From: QZLE01 sp033852075
Lineage (GTDB): Bacteria > Pseudomonadota > Gammaproteobacteria > QZLD01
Direction: 5' to 3'
DNA: 64,000 nt
NCBI GenBank assembly: GCA_033852075.1
Contig: JAWSVC010000011.1
Span: 25,848-89,847, forward strand
The translations under genes were made by a program, and so were the position numbers. The notes under the pieces were generated by a model. The model had not been told where the DNA came from. It was given only the letters and a program-made list of their open reading frames with translations, and searched no databases. Below are positions 42,061-52,479 of this stretch, in pieces. Within the stretch, counting starts at the first letter, position 1. Each line of letters begins with the position of its first letter.

Positions 42061-44451
42061 ATGTGGGCACTATTTTTATTATTGGGTGCGGCATTGCTAC
42101 TATTTGTGTCAGGTCTTTTGCCGCAAAGCATGCTTATTATTCTATTTGTGCTGTCGATAGGACTATTTTTTTATTCGTATCAAAATAAAAATAACAAAGC
42201 AAAATATCTGAGCATGTTTATTTTGGGGTTCGCGTATGCCTCGATAAATGCCAGCTTTGTTCAAAGTTCGGTTGTTAATGATGAACATGAAGGAAAGGAT
42301 ATTGTTGTTACAGGAGTTATTGACACAGTTCCTCAGATAAAGAAATTTACTACTAGAAAAGGTAAAGAGATTACCAATGCAAAATTTGTATTGCATGTAG
42401 AAAAGGCTGAGAGTTATGGAGAACCAATTGGATACTTAAAAAGAATACAGTTAAATTGGTATAACCCTAAGCAGAAGATCAAGGCAGGACAGCGATGGCA
42501 ATTTATAACCCGGCTAAAAAAACCGATAGGGTTTGCCAATGTTGGAGGTTTTGATTATGAAAGAATGCTGTTTAGTAGGCATATAGGTGCAACCGGCTAT
42601 GTATATAAGGGATACAGTGCAAAATTAAGTATGGGTAGTTCAATCGTTGCTTGGAATGATGTATTGCGTGAGTCGATTATAAATAAACTAAATTCAGTTT
42701 TACCAAAGAGCAATTTTAATGGAATTATTAAGGCTGTAGCTACTGGATATAGATCAGATATCAGTAAACAGCAATGGAGTGGTTTATTGACTAGTGGTAC
42801 GAACCATTTGGTCGCAATATCGGGGCTGCATATTGGTCTTATAGCTGCGCTGGCATTTTTTCTATTCAAGTCAATCTGGTGGGCTATACCGAGTCTTAGA
42901 TTAAAAGTTGCGCCAATCTATATTGGAGCAATTGCTGCGATTATAGCTGCGTTAACATATTCAGCATTGGCTGGTTTTTCAATTCCAACTCAAAGAGCTG
43001 TATTGATGGTAGTTATATTTATGGTTGGGATTTTATTTAAGAAAATAACAAGGTCAGAATCAATTCTTGCGTTGGCACTTGCTTGTGTAATATTAATAGA
43101 TCCACTATCTGTATTAATGCCTGGTTTTTGGCTTTCGTTTGCTGCTGTAGTTATTATTTTGATAACTGTGCGAGTATCTAAACAGTCGTTTGGTTGGAAA
43201 GGCAAAATGTTGTGTTGGATTCGGATACAGTGTGCAATCTCCATTGGATTAGCTCCACTAACACTATTATTTTTTGATCGGGTATCGTTGGTTGCTCCAT
43301 TAGTAAATTTAATCGCTGTGCCTTTATTTAGTTCCGTTATTGTTCCGGCAATATTTATTGCTATGATGCTAATGTTTCTTTCTCCTCAATTATCAGGATT
43401 TTTGTTTGCTTGTGTGCAATGGTTATTGGAAAAGTTTTGGGTGATAATTGACTTTGTAGATGGGGTGGAATGCGCTACTTTTTCTTGTTCAAGGTCAGTA
43501 ACCATTGCTATAGTATTGATATTGCTGATAGGCACTTATGCATTTTATTTTCGGCGTTGGTTGGTCTTAGGGTTAATTCCAATTTTAGGTTTGTTAATTA
43601 TATTTACAGGTATAAAACTACAGCCTGGTGAGTTTGAGGTGAATTTTTTTGATGTTGGTCAGGGAAATGCAATATTAGTTACAACCACAAATCATCAACT
43701 GCTATATGATGCAGGGCCAAGCAAAGGGATCGATGCTGGTGAAAGCGTAATAGTTCCATATCTCGCGGCAAAAGGAATAAGTCGGATAGACAGGTTCGTT
43801 GTATCTCATGCAGATAATGACCACGCTGGAGGTGCAAAAGCTATTGTTGATGCTGTTAGGGTAGATCAGATAACTGTAGGAGAGCATCTTGATGGCATTA
43901 ATTTCTCTATTGAGCATTGTTATGCAGGGCAAAAATGGAATTGGGATGGAGTTGAATTTAGTTTTATTTATCCGTTTAAAAATAAGAAAATCCAAGAAGG
44001 TAATGATGCTTCCTGCGTTTTGTTGGTTAAATCGAAATACGGAAGCTTGTTGTTAACGGGTGATATTTCCAAGGTGGTTGAGAAAAAACTACTTCGATAT
44101 TATAAAAATAAACAATTAGATATTGATATTGTTTCGGTGCCGCATCATGGTAGTAAAGGTTCGTCATCAAAAAGATTTATAAACGGAACGAGTCCTCAAT
44201 ATGCCGTGGTTTCATCAGGATATAGAAATAGGTATAAATTTCCTAAACAGACGGTAGTTAATGCTTATACTAAGGGAGGAGCGACACTGGTTAATACCGC
44301 AGATTCGGGAATGATTACAATAATGGTTGGTGAAGAAGGTATTTTAGCTCCTAAACAATATAGGCATGAAAGTCATAGAATATGGATGGCGGTGCAGCCT
44401 AATAAAGATGATGAATCTTATCTTTATCGCTTTTTATCTGTTTTAAATTAG
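42061..44451 (+). CDS. comEC: DNA uptake channel protein ComEC/Rec2
   Basis: The 796-residue inner-membrane protein forms the DNA uptake channel in natural transformation. It has N-terminal membrane spans with a DUF4131-like domain, the competence domain (about 220-480, GLHIGLIAALAFFLF), and a C-terminal metallo-beta-lactamase-like domain (FFDVGQGNAILVTT, SHADNDHAGG, VPHHGSKGSS). Full length with no break. Presence of type IV pilus-related genes (fimV, FimX-like) fits a possible competence system, though no other com genes are in view. Its 3' end overlaps the DUF1631 gene by 53 nt. Confidence 0.95.
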   Translation: MWALFLLLGAALLLFVSGLLPQSMLIILFVLSIGLFFYSYQNKNNKAKYLSMFILGFAYASINASFVQSSVVNDEHEGKDIVVTGVIDTVPQIKKFTTRKGKEITNAKFVLHVEKAESYGEPIGYLKRIQLNWYNPKQKIKAGQRWQFITRLKKPIGFANVGGFDYERMLFSRHIGATGYVYKGYSAKLSMGSSIVAWNDVLRESIINKLNSVLPKSNFNGIIKAVATGYRSDISKQQWSGLLTSGTNHLVAISGLHIGLIAALAFFLFKSIWWAIPSLRLKVAPIYIGAIAAIIAALTYSALAGFSIPTQRAVLMVVIFMVGILFKKITRSESILALALACVILIDPLSVLMPGFWLSFAAVVIILITVRVSKQSFGWKGKMLCWIRIQCAISIGLAPLTLLFFDRVSLVAPLVNLIAVPLFSSVIVPAIFIAMMLMFLSPQLSGFLFACVQWLLEKFWVIIDFVDGVECATFSCSRSVTIAIVLILLIGTYAFYFRRWLVLGLIPILGLLIIFTGIKLQPGEFEVNFFDVGQGNAILVTTTNHQLLYDAGPSKGIDAGESVIVPYLAAKGISRIDRFVVSHADNDHAGGAKAIVDAVRVDQITVGEHLDGINFSIEHCYAGQKWNWDGVEFSFIYPFKNKKIQEGNDASCVLLVKSKYGSLLLTGDISKVVEKKLLRYYKNKQLDIDIVSVPHHGSKGSSSKRFINGTSPQYAVVSSGYRNRYKFPKQTVVNAYTKGGATLVNTADSGMITIMVGEEGILAPKQYRHESHRIWMAVQPNKDDESYLYRFLSVLN

Positions 44452-46864
44452 TGATGACAGATTCAAGGGCTCTGTCGAATAAAAGAGAATCGTTAAGAAT
44501 TTCAGCAATGCCAATTTCAATTTCATGGGCTAACTGCTCTGAAGATTTTTCTGCCATCTTAAAACCGCTACGATTTACAAATATCAAACGTTCGCCGTTT
44601 CTTAACCGAGCAGAAAGCTTTGCTCGTATTTTTTCATTGTTATCTTGAGCAAATTCAAACCAAGTTCCTATCTCTATTTGGTCAATTTTTGCTAGGTATT
44701 CAGAATTAGTAGTATTTTTTTGGGGTAAAGAGCCTTCAGCGGGGGAGGAGCTTTCAGTGGGTGAAGATCCTTCAGTAGATAAAGCATCTTCTATTGCTAA
44801 AGCATCTTTATTGACAGTAGGATTGCTATCAACGGCTTTTTCTTGCTCTATAATATCCTCAAAAAGAGGGATTTCGGATTTGTCGTTACTACTGGTTTGC
44901 TGCTTAATCTTTTGTTTTTGCAGCATGTCAATTCGTAGAGAGTGAAGTTTTTCCTTTATATTATTTTGCTCAGTTGTTGGTGCCGGTTGTGGGTCGATAA
45001 AGTCATCATCATCTAGAATAATATTGCCAGCGATAAGGTCATTGGTAGTGGTAAGAGTTTTGATATGTAGCTTTTCAAGTTCTTGAAAAATTTTGGTTAT
45101 TTCAAATGGATTGAACAAGATGCTATTTAGACCTTCACGTAGTTCGCGTTGTACTTTTGGTATTAATGAAAGTAGTTTGGTTTTGTCCTGCTCATTATCT
45201 TTGGGCGTTAGAGACCAGATAAGATTGTCAGTTGTTTGTAATGCATTTGTCCATTGATCCCCTTTTTCTCCAGTTTTAAGATGACATATAAATAGATATT
45301 TCGACCATGTATCCGTTAACATGGTAATTATTGACGACGGAATCTCATTGTTTTTGATTCTATCATCGATCTCTTTTTTAACTACCTCTTTTGAGTTTTC
45401 AACTTTAACCTTGCTTTCTTCTGCTTCTCTGGTTTTCTTTTCAATTGCATCTGCGCGCTGCTTTTCAATTTGTTGAAATTCCCTAAGATTTTGTAAAAGG
45501 TCCTCAAATATGGAGACATTATCCGTAAATTCGGTAAGAATCTTATTAACAATGGTTTCCGTTTTTTGTAATAGTTGATCTTGTGATGCAAGAGAAGAAT
45601 TTTGTACTCCAATAGCAGCTCCTGCTAATTCATTGATTAGCGCACGGGCTGGGTGGTTAGGGCGATTAAAGAAAGTATTGTCAATAATCGCAACCTTTAG
45701 AACAGGGATTTGTAAACGGCCAATTAGTGCTTTGATATTATTAGGGATATTGGAGTCTCCTAAGATAAACTCGAATAGCATGCTGATGATATCAATGGTA
45801 TCGCTTTGAATTTGACTATATGGTGATGAAGAGTTTGTGTTAGAATCAACATCGTGGGAAATATAATTTTTAATACTATCTGGTGACTCAATTCCATTGT
45901 GTTGTGAATGAAATCTCTCTGTTTGAATGTGAGAAAGAGAATTAATAAAATTTTTTACTTGCGCATTACTTTCTGGGGTGTTTGGTTGTTCTTTAGTACT
46001 AAAATCACCATTTATAGATTCTCCACGGCGTTTGGCCAATAGCTCGTATAGTACATTTATTAGGTCTTCGTCATCACCGGAAAGAGGTTTAGAAGATTCT
46101 GTTTTCTTGGGTGGTTCTTGCTTAGATTGAGTCGCTTTTTGTTCTTTGGTTTTCTTTTTTTTGGATTTTAGATCAGGAAGAATACCATTATTAACCAATA
46201 ATTCATTGATTTTGGAGTATAGTTCCTGAAATTCCTTTGCCATAACTTTATCGAATTGTTTGGATATGACAAGTTGTGATTGTTCATCAACTTCAAAATT
46301 ACTACATGAAGAAAAGAAAAGACTAGTTAGATTTTTGGGGCTAATAGGATTTGTATCTTCATCAATATATTTATCAGGGAATAACTCTCCTAATCTTGCT
46401 TCCATAGCAGCAATATCTTTTGATGAACGCAGATTTGCTTTAGAAATTATGTTTTCAATGGCTAACGTTTGTTCTAATTGGTCATGTTCTAATAAAGTAA
46501 GGTTATCTTCAGAATCATATTCATTAAAATCAGAACCGTCATTTTTTTCATTTTTTTCATTTTTTGCAAGAAAGGCTTGGCTTTCTTGTGTAATTAAACG
46601 GCAATATTTGTTTATTGCTTCCTTCTTCTTGGCTCTCACATCTCTCATCGAGGCAAAGTAATTCTGGTGATCTTCAGAGGTGTATGCTTTTTCAGCAAGG
46701 TTAAAAAGGGTATCGTCAACTGAATTGAAAACCCGGTTAACAGAAATGTTAATTTTTTCGATAACAAGTTTATGAATTATTTTAAAGATAGAGAAAGACT
46801 TATTGGACTTATTCATTTGCGCCCTAGCTTTATCTATATATACGACCTTTTGTTCAGTTGACAT
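44399..46864 (-). CDS. DUF1631 family protein
   Basis: The 821-residue protein is mostly helical and charged, without signal peptide, with features of DUF1631 (a final domain containing IGTWFEFAQDNNEKIRAKLS, typical of the family). The C-terminal domain resembles a PilZ-like beta barrel in related proteins, but I cannot confirm motifs here. Function is unknown; relatives are often annotated wrongly as thymidine phosphorylase. It overlaps comEC tail to tail. Confidence 0.8.
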   Translation of the reverse strand: MSTEQKVVYIDKARAQMNKSNKSFSIFKIIHKLVIEKINISVNRVFNSVDDTLFNLAEKAYTSEDHQNYFASMRDVRAKKKEAINKYCRLITQESQAFLAKNEKNEKNDGSDFNEYDSEDNLTLLEHDQLEQTLAIENIISKANLRSSKDIAAMEARLGELFPDKYIDEDTNPISPKNLTSLFFSSCSNFEVDEQSQLVISKQFDKVMAKEFQELYSKINELLVNNGILPDLKSKKKKTKEQKATQSKQEPPKKTESSKPLSGDDEDLINVLYELLAKRRGESINGDFSTKEQPNTPESNAQVKNFINSLSHIQTERFHSQHNGIESPDSIKNYISHDVDSNTNSSSPYSQIQSDTIDIISMLFEFILGDSNIPNNIKALIGRLQIPVLKVAIIDNTFFNRPNHPARALINELAGAAIGVQNSSLASQDQLLQKTETIVNKILTEFTDNVSIFEDLLQNLREFQQIEKQRADAIEKKTREAEESKVKVENSKEVVKKEIDDRIKNNEIPSSIITMLTDTWSKYLFICHLKTGEKGDQWTNALQTTDNLIWSLTPKDNEQDKTKLLSLIPKVQRELREGLNSILFNPFEITKIFQELEKLHIKTLTTTNDLIAGNIILDDDDFIDPQPAPTTEQNNIKEKLHSLRIDMLQKQKIKQQTSSNDKSEIPLFEDIIEQEKAVDSNPTVNKDALAIEDALSTEGSSPTESSSPAEGSLPQKNTTNSEYLAKIDQIEIGTWFEFAQDNNEKIRAKLSARLRNGERLIFVNRSGFKMAEKSSEQLAHEIEIGIAEILNDSLLFDRALESVITNLKQIKSDKDKIHHLY

Positions 46865-47110
46865 CTTGACTATCCATAGTAAACGGTTTGCGTTCGCTAT
46901 TTAGTTTAACCTATTAGTTTTTTTTTTCATTATTGTATTTATGCAATATTAATTGTTTGTTGTTAATTATGCAGCGAAAAAAATCACATAAAGCTGTTAT
47001 GGTCAATTTTCCCGACAAACTGTAGGTTTTACGTATCAAATAGGTGATAAATAGATAAAAAAACACTATAATTCGCACTCATTTACAACCTGGCTTTAAA
47101 GGAAAAAAAG

Positions 47111-48160
47111 ATGACTGCAATTGAAAAGCTACTCGGAGCTGAAGCTGAAACCTTACTTGGATATACCTGTAAAGGAATTACCAAAGATTCACTTTATCTA
47201 CCTGGAAAAAATTTCGTTGATGATGTATTTGCGCAAAATGATAGAAAGCCGGTTGTTTTAAGAAACCTGCAGAACATGTTTGATACGGGTAGACTTGGCG
47301 GAACCGGATACCTTTCAATACTTCCTGTAGACCAAGGTATTGAACACTCAGCAGGTGCGTCATTTGCTCCAAACCCAATTTATTTCGATCCAGCTAATAT
47401 TATTGAATTGGCTATTGAAGGTGGATGTAATGCAGTGTGTTCAACTCTTGGGGTAATGAGTTCAGTTGCGAGAAAATATGCTCACAAGATCCCGTTTATT
47501 CTAAAATTAAACCATAACGAGATCCTTACCTATCCTGAAAGATATGATCAAACTATGTTTGCATCTGTACAGCAGGCGTTTGATATGGGCGCTACAGCAG
47601 TAGGTGCAACAATATACTTTGGTTCAGAAGATTGCCGTCGCCAGATTCAAGAAGTTAGCGATGCATTTGCATATGCTCATGAACTTGGTTTGGTAACTAT
47701 CCTTTGGGCATATCTGCGTAATCCAGCATTTAATAAAGATGGCGTTGATTACCATGTGTCAGCTGATTTAACTGGTCAGGCAAATCATCTTGCTGCAACA
47801 ATTAATGCGGATATTGTTAAGCAGAAGCAGCCAGAAAACAATGGTGGTTATAATGCAGTTAAATTTGGTAAGACTCATGCAAAAGTTTATAGCGAGCTAA
47901 CCACAGATCATCCGATTGATCTTACAAGATATCAAGTTGCTAATTGCTACATGGGCCGAGCAGGTTTAATTAACTCTGGTGGTGGTTCTGGTGATAATGA
48001 TCTGGAGCAAGCCGTTAGAACAGCTGTAATTAATAAAAGAGCTGGTGGAATGGGGCTTATTTCTGGCCGTAAAGCGTTCCAAAGACCAATGTCAGAAGGA
48101 GTTGAGATCCTAAATGCTATTCAGGATGTATATCTATCTGAAGATATTACTATCGCTTAA
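47111..48160 (+). CDS. fbaB: class I fructose-bisphosphate aldolase (DhnA type)
   Basis: The 349-residue protein is of the archaeal/FbaB-like class I aldolase family, which uses a Schiff-base Lys and no metal. Motifs are LSILPVDQGIEHSAGASFAP, the NHNEIL loop and the GGYNAVKFGKTHAKVYSEL region; SGGGSGDNDLEQAVRTAV is the phosphate site. It acts in glycolysis or gluconeogenesis. An AAGGAAAAAAAG site precedes the ATG. It stands alone. Confidence 0.95.
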   Translation: MTAIEKLLGAEAETLLGYTCKGITKDSLYLPGKNFVDDVFAQNDRKPVVLRNLQNMFDTGRLGGTGYLSILPVDQGIEHSAGASFAPNPIYFDPANIIELAIEGGCNAVCSTLGVMSSVARKYAHKIPFILKLNHNEILTYPERYDQTMFASVQQAFDMGATAVGATIYFGSEDCRRQIQEVSDAFAYAHELGLVTILWAYLRNPAFNKDGVDYHVSADLTGQANHLAATINADIVKQKQPENNGGYNAVKFGKTHAKVYSELTTDHPIDLTRYQVANCYMGRAGLINSGGGSGDNDLEQAVRTAVINKRAGGMGLISGRKAFQRPMSEGVEILNAIQDVYLSEDITIA

Positions 48161-48271
48161 TGTATTTACTGGATTGTCTGGCTAATCAAGATAGATTGTG
48201 ATTGATACTTTTGTTTATTAAGCATAAAGTAGTTAATTAACGGTCTTGGTCAAGGGATCCGGAACAAGATA

Positions 48272-48332
48272 AACCATCAATTGCTACAATGGATTTGTTT
48301 GGCAAATCCGACGCGATTGGTGGTTTTTTTAT
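48272..48332 (+). terminator. intrinsic terminator after fbaB
   Basis: The outer stem ACCATCAAT pairs with ATTGGTGGT (one G-T pair), with a nested GGATTTG/CAAATCC hairpin. Seven or more T follow. It starts 112 nt beyond the stop. Confidence 0.75.
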
Positions 48333-48440
48333 TAATGATCTATAATTATTAGTAAAAATGTGTGGTAGATCTTTGTAAAATAGTAGTATTTCTAATACTG
48401 TAAAAAAATAATAACAAAATAAAAGACAACAGGACGCAAA

Positions 48441-49394
48441 ATGAGACTTTTTTTAAGGCTAGTTTCCTTACTATTTATACCCGCTATAATTCTTGGTGGT
48501 ATTAGACCCGTAGTTGCAGAGGTTGGAAGACCAGCTTCTGCCAGAAATGTTCCTGAATTTATGGCGTATAAGCGTAAAAAGGTTGAAGAAGGCGAAGAGC
48601 AGGAAAAAACACAGTCGTCAAAAGAAACAAAAAAACAAGAAAGCTCTCAAAAGTCGGATGTTAAAACTAAAAAAGAAAAAGCTGTAAAGCAGGTAAAGAC
48701 CAGTAAAAAAATTTCTACAAAAAAGAAAGTATCTAATAAGAAAAAAAGTATCAAAAGCAAAAAAGCACTCCATAAAAACACCAAAAAAAGCACCTTTATT
48801 CCTAAAGTGTATATAGACAAGGTGCGTTATAGTCCTGGCGAAAAGATAAAGGTTTCATTTAGAGCATCTAAAGATTATGGTGAAAATGCATGGATTGGGA
48901 TAGTGCCGACGAATATTGAACACGGAAGTGCAGAAGAAAATGATCTAAATGCTATTAGCTATCAATATATGGATAAACAAACCAAAGGTAATATGAATTT
49001 TTCCGCCCCAACTAAATATGGTGTTTATGATGTAAGAATGCATGATAATGAATTTGGTAAAGAGGTTGCTCACGTAACATTTGAGGTTAAAGAATCATCA
49101 GGGAGTATCGAACTTAATAAAACAAAGTATAAAACTGGTGAAGCAATTAAGGTGAAGTTTACCGCGCCAACCTGGTTTGCTAAGGATGCTTGGGTAGGAT
49201 TAATGCGTTCTTCAGTTCCGCATAATAATACCAAGTTAAGTGAAAAACATGATTTGGAAAAATACACTATTGATAATAGGATAAATGGGGTAATGGTATT
49301 TACTGTATATCTGTATAATGGCGAATATGATATTAGAATGTTTGATGGTAAGGATGGAAGCGAAATAACTTCGGTTACTTTTACTGTTGAATAG
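48441..49394 (+). CDS. secreted protein with Lys-rich linker and two tandem beta-sandwich domains
   Basis: The 317-residue protein has a signal peptide (cleavage after VVA, about residue 26), a very Lys-rich low-complexity segment (about 45-110), and two similar domains of about 100 residues (from 115 and 213). Each follows the pattern: YSPGEKIKVSF or YKTGEAIKVKF, then AWIGIVP or AWVGLMR, then a YGVYDVRM or NGEYDIRM block and a VTFEV/VTFTV end. They look like Ig-like or similar sandwich repeats. I do not recognise a named family. It has no PEP-CTERM. The basic linker could bind polysaccharide or nucleic acid. Confidence 0.7.
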   Translation: MRLFLRLVSLLFIPAIILGGIRPVVAEVGRPASARNVPEFMAYKRKKVEEGEEQEKTQSSKETKKQESSQKSDVKTKKEKAVKQVKTSKKISTKKKVSNKKKSIKSKKALHKNTKKSTFIPKVYIDKVRYSPGEKIKVSFRASKDYGENAWIGIVPTNIEHGSAEENDLNAISYQYMDKQTKGNMNFSAPTKYGVYDVRMHDNEFGKEVAHVTFEVKESSGSIELNKTKYKTGEAIKVKFTAPTWFAKDAWVGLMRSSVPHNNTKLSEKHDLEKYTIDNRINGVMVFTVYLYNGEYDIRMFDGKDGSEITSVTFTVE

Positions 49395-49521
49395 TTTTTA
49401 TAAGGTTATGTTTTCTTAACTCTCTAGCTTTTGGGGCTGCAAAAGTAGTTGGTATTATTTTTTGCAGAAAAAATGCACTTTGCATGGTTTGGATATTTAT
49501 AACTTAATTTTGGGAAAATAA

Positions 49522-52290
49522 ATGAAAATTTTTGCACCGATTGTGCTTGTTTTATTCATGCTTTCTGCATGTGGTCAAAAAGACTTGACTGATATTGATT
49601 ATATTCGTAACGCTAAAGAGCTTCAGCAGCAGAATAAACTTGAAGCAAGTGTAATTCAGTTAAAGAATGCAATTAAATTTAATCCGGAAAATTCTGAAGC
49701 CAGGTGGTTATTAGGTGGTATTTATAGCGATCTTGCTAAATGGGAAAGCTCAGAAAAAGAACTTAAGACTGCTCTTCGTCTTGGTGTTAGTGAGGCAGCA
49801 ATTTATCCTACTCTCTCTCAGGTTTTACTTAATCAGGGTAAATATCAACAAATTATCGATCAGATCCAGTTGAAGGAAGATTTTAGTCCGGAACTTTTGG
49901 TAGAGCTTTATTCTGTTAAGACAGAGGCGTATCTTGGTAAAAATGATAAAAACTCTGCAAAAGAGAACCTGAAAAAAGCATTTGCAATTAACCCTGATAG
50001 TCAGCGAGCATTATTGGCGCAGGTTAATCTTAATATATATGATAAAGCTTATAAGCAAGCTTCGGATTTGTTAGATAAAATTGTTAAAGAAAAACCTGAT
50101 TCATATAAAGCCTGGCTGCTTAAAGGTATGGTTGATGGCAAATTAGGAAAAGCTGATAAGGCTGATAAATCATATTCACTAGTAATAGAAAACAGTAAAG
50201 GATTAGCTTTAACTGCATATCTGCATCGTTCTTTATTGTTGGTAAAAGAAGGGGAGTATGAAAGAGCCAGATCGGATTTGAAGGTAATAGAAAATATTTC
50301 CCCTAAACATCCAAGGTATTTGTTTACTAAAGGGTTGCTTGCATTAAAGACCAAAAGATTTATAGATGCCAGAACTAATTTCGAAAATGCGTTGAAATAT
50401 TCCCCGGATTCATTGGAAATATCGCTATTTCTTGGTGGGGTGTATTATGAATTGGGTAATCTTGAGTTGGCGGAAAAAAGCTTAAATAAGGTCGTTGTAA
50501 AAAATCCTGAAAATATTTATGCCAGGAAGTTATTGGCAAAAATATTAGTTAGTGCAAATAAATTAGTTCGTGCTAAACAGGTAATCAGGCCTGTGCTTGA
50601 CGATATGCCAGAAGATCCGTCGGTGGCTTTGATGTATGGAAAGATCTTGATGGGGTTAGGAGAAATGGATAAGGCATTGCCGCCTTTACAAAAGGCATTT
50701 ATGTTGCAATGGGATGATCATGGTCGGTCAAATTATATAGGTGCGGTTTCGGAACAGGCTACGCTTGAATCTATGATTGGACAGTATCCTGAAAATATAC
50801 AATCACAAATATTATTAATACTGGCATATCAAAAGGTAAATAAATTAGCCGAGGCAACTATCGAAGTTGATAAGTTTATTAATGCATATCCTCAAAGTGC
50901 TCTACCATATACCTTAAAAGGTATGGTCTTGGTGATGCAAAATCACCAGGGTGAGGCCAAGCCTTTATTTGAAACAGCACTAAAACATAATAATTTTGAT
51001 CCACTGGCTTCTTTGCATTATGGAAAGTTATTGTCTAGTCAGGGGAAATATGAACAGGCAGAAATAGTATTTAATGAATGCCTAGCAAAATTTCATAACC
51101 ACCCTTTAATTTTGCCGCAGATCGCTAACATTGCTGCCAAATCCGGAAGACTCGAATTGGCTAGAGGCTATCTGGATAAGTGGGTGAAAAATAGCCCTGA
51201 TTCTCTAGAGGCGCGCTTAGCTTTAGCTAACTTTTTGTTGCAAAGCCGACAGCCATTCAAGGCATTGGAAATATTAAGAAAACCACCACAACTTGATCTT
51301 GATAATATATTTGCCCTTAAATTTTTAGGTGATATATATATGGCAATTAATGCGCCATCAAGCGCTGTATCTTCTTATGGAAAAATTGTTGGGGCACAAC
51401 CTGAGTCTCCTATAGGTAATTACCTTTTAGCAAAAGCATATGAGCGTTTCGGTGATTCCGAAAAGGCAAAAATCAACTTAAAAAAGGCCCTTCAAATTGA
51501 TAGCAATCACACACCATCAAGGTTGAGTTTGGCTCATTTTCATATATCTGAAGGTAAGTTGGATAAGGCTGATGAGATAATATCTAAAATAGATGAGGTT
51601 TCAAATTCAAATAATGCTGATTATTTGGTATTGATTGGAAGATATAATCTTGCAAAAGGTAATCATGAATTAGCTCTGGGAAAATATCAAAAAGCATTAG
51701 ACGTTAGTAATTCACCTAAGGCTGTTGTGCAGCTTGCAAAGGCGCACTATACAATTGATCAAATAGATGAAGGTATTGGTGTTTTGCGTGAATGGTTGGA
51801 AAATAATCCTGAAAATATCCATGTTAGATATATTTTTGCAGATTCATTAATGCAATCCGGGAAAAAAGAAGGTGCGGCAAAGCAATACAAAATAATATTA
51901 AAAAATGAGCCTTCACATATTCTCGCTTTAAATAATCTGGCATTTTTGGAAATGGAAACCAGCCTTGATATGGCCTTGGAATATGCTCAAAAAGCATATT
52001 TACTTGCATCAGAGCAGCCGGAAATAATTGATACGTATGGATCGGCTTTGTTTAGGGCTGGGCAATTAGATCTAGCATTGGAAAAGTTACGTAAGGCCTA
52101 TAAGAAAAAACCACGCGGGATAGAAATTTCTCTTCATTATGCTCAAGTTTTGGTAGCTAAAGGGAATGAGGAGAGGGCAAGAGAGGTCTTAACAAATATA
52201 TTAAATAATGTAGAAATAGAAAATGTAAAGAATAAACAATCATTGGTGCTTAAAGAAATCAATGATTTGTTGGTGAAAATTAATAAGTAA
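49522..52290 (+). CDS. prsT: PEP-CTERM system TPR-repeat lipoprotein PrsT
   Basis: The 922-residue protein has a lipobox (LSACG) near residue 17 and is built almost entirely from TPR-like repeats. This is the profile of the XrtA-associated TPR lipoprotein PrsT (TIGR02917), which is always found beside the exosortase A exopolysaccharide locus. Its role is thought to be at the outer membrane in polymer export or PEP-CTERM protein handling. It precedes the PEP-CTERM gene by 190 nt. Confidence 0.92.
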   Translation: MKIFAPIVLVLFMLSACGQKDLTDIDYIRNAKELQQQNKLEASVIQLKNAIKFNPENSEARWLLGGIYSDLAKWESSEKELKTALRLGVSEAAIYPTLSQVLLNQGKYQQIIDQIQLKEDFSPELLVELYSVKTEAYLGKNDKNSAKENLKKAFAINPDSQRALLAQVNLNIYDKAYKQASDLLDKIVKEKPDSYKAWLLKGMVDGKLGKADKADKSYSLVIENSKGLALTAYLHRSLLLVKEGEYERARSDLKVIENISPKHPRYLFTKGLLALKTKRFIDARTNFENALKYSPDSLEISLFLGGVYYELGNLELAEKSLNKVVVKNPENIYARKLLAKILVSANKLVRAKQVIRPVLDDMPEDPSVALMYGKILMGLGEMDKALPPLQKAFMLQWDDHGRSNYIGAVSEQATLESMIGQYPENIQSQILLILAYQKVNKLAEATIEVDKFINAYPQSALPYTLKGMVLVMQNHQGEAKPLFETALKHNNFDPLASLHYGKLLSSQGKYEQAEIVFNECLAKFHNHPLILPQIANIAAKSGRLELARGYLDKWVKNSPDSLEARLALANFLLQSRQPFKALEILRKPPQLDLDNIFALKFLGDIYMAINAPSSAVSSYGKIVGAQPESPIGNYLLAKAYERFGDSEKAKINLKKALQIDSNHTPSRLSLAHFHISEGKLDKADEIISKIDEVSNSNNADYLVLIGRYNLAKGNHELALGKYQKALDVSNSPKAVVQLAKAHYTIDQIDEGIGVLREWLENNPENIHVRYIFADSLMQSGKKEGAAKQYKIILKNEPSHILALNNLAFLEMETSLDMALEYAQKAYLLASEQPEIIDTYGSALFRAGQLDLALEKLRKAYKKKPRGIEISLHYAQVLVAKGNEERAREVLTNILNNVEIENVKNKQSLVLKEINDLLVKINK

Positions 52291-52374
52291 GTGTGTCGAA
52301 ATTTTTTACAATAGCTGAACAATTAAGAATTGATATTCTTTGTAATATATTGAAAAATAAATGTAAAAATTAGT

Positions 52375-52391
52375 TGGCACATTAGTTGTAT
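52375..52391 (+). promoter_or_regulatory. candidate sigma-54 (RpoN) promoter of the DUF4114-type PEP-CTERM gene
   Basis: TGGCAC at 52375-52380 and TTGTA at 52386-52390 give GG and G at the -24/-12 period. Only the C of the -12 GC is replaced by T. The predicted start is near 52400, about 80 nt before the ATG. Together with the site at 6215 it suggests shared sigma-54 control, as known for PrsK/PrsR regulons. Confidence 0.55.
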
Positions 52392-52479
52392 GTTATGTGT
52401 TAAGTTATTTTAAAGCAACATCGGTTAGATATTTACCAATATCGAATTATGTTGAAATTGTTTTAATCAGGGAAAAAAT

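Noticed and set aside
49467..49485. Sigma-54-like sequence upstream of prsT (GG then GC)
   Set aside because: The spacing between the GG and GC elements is one base too long.
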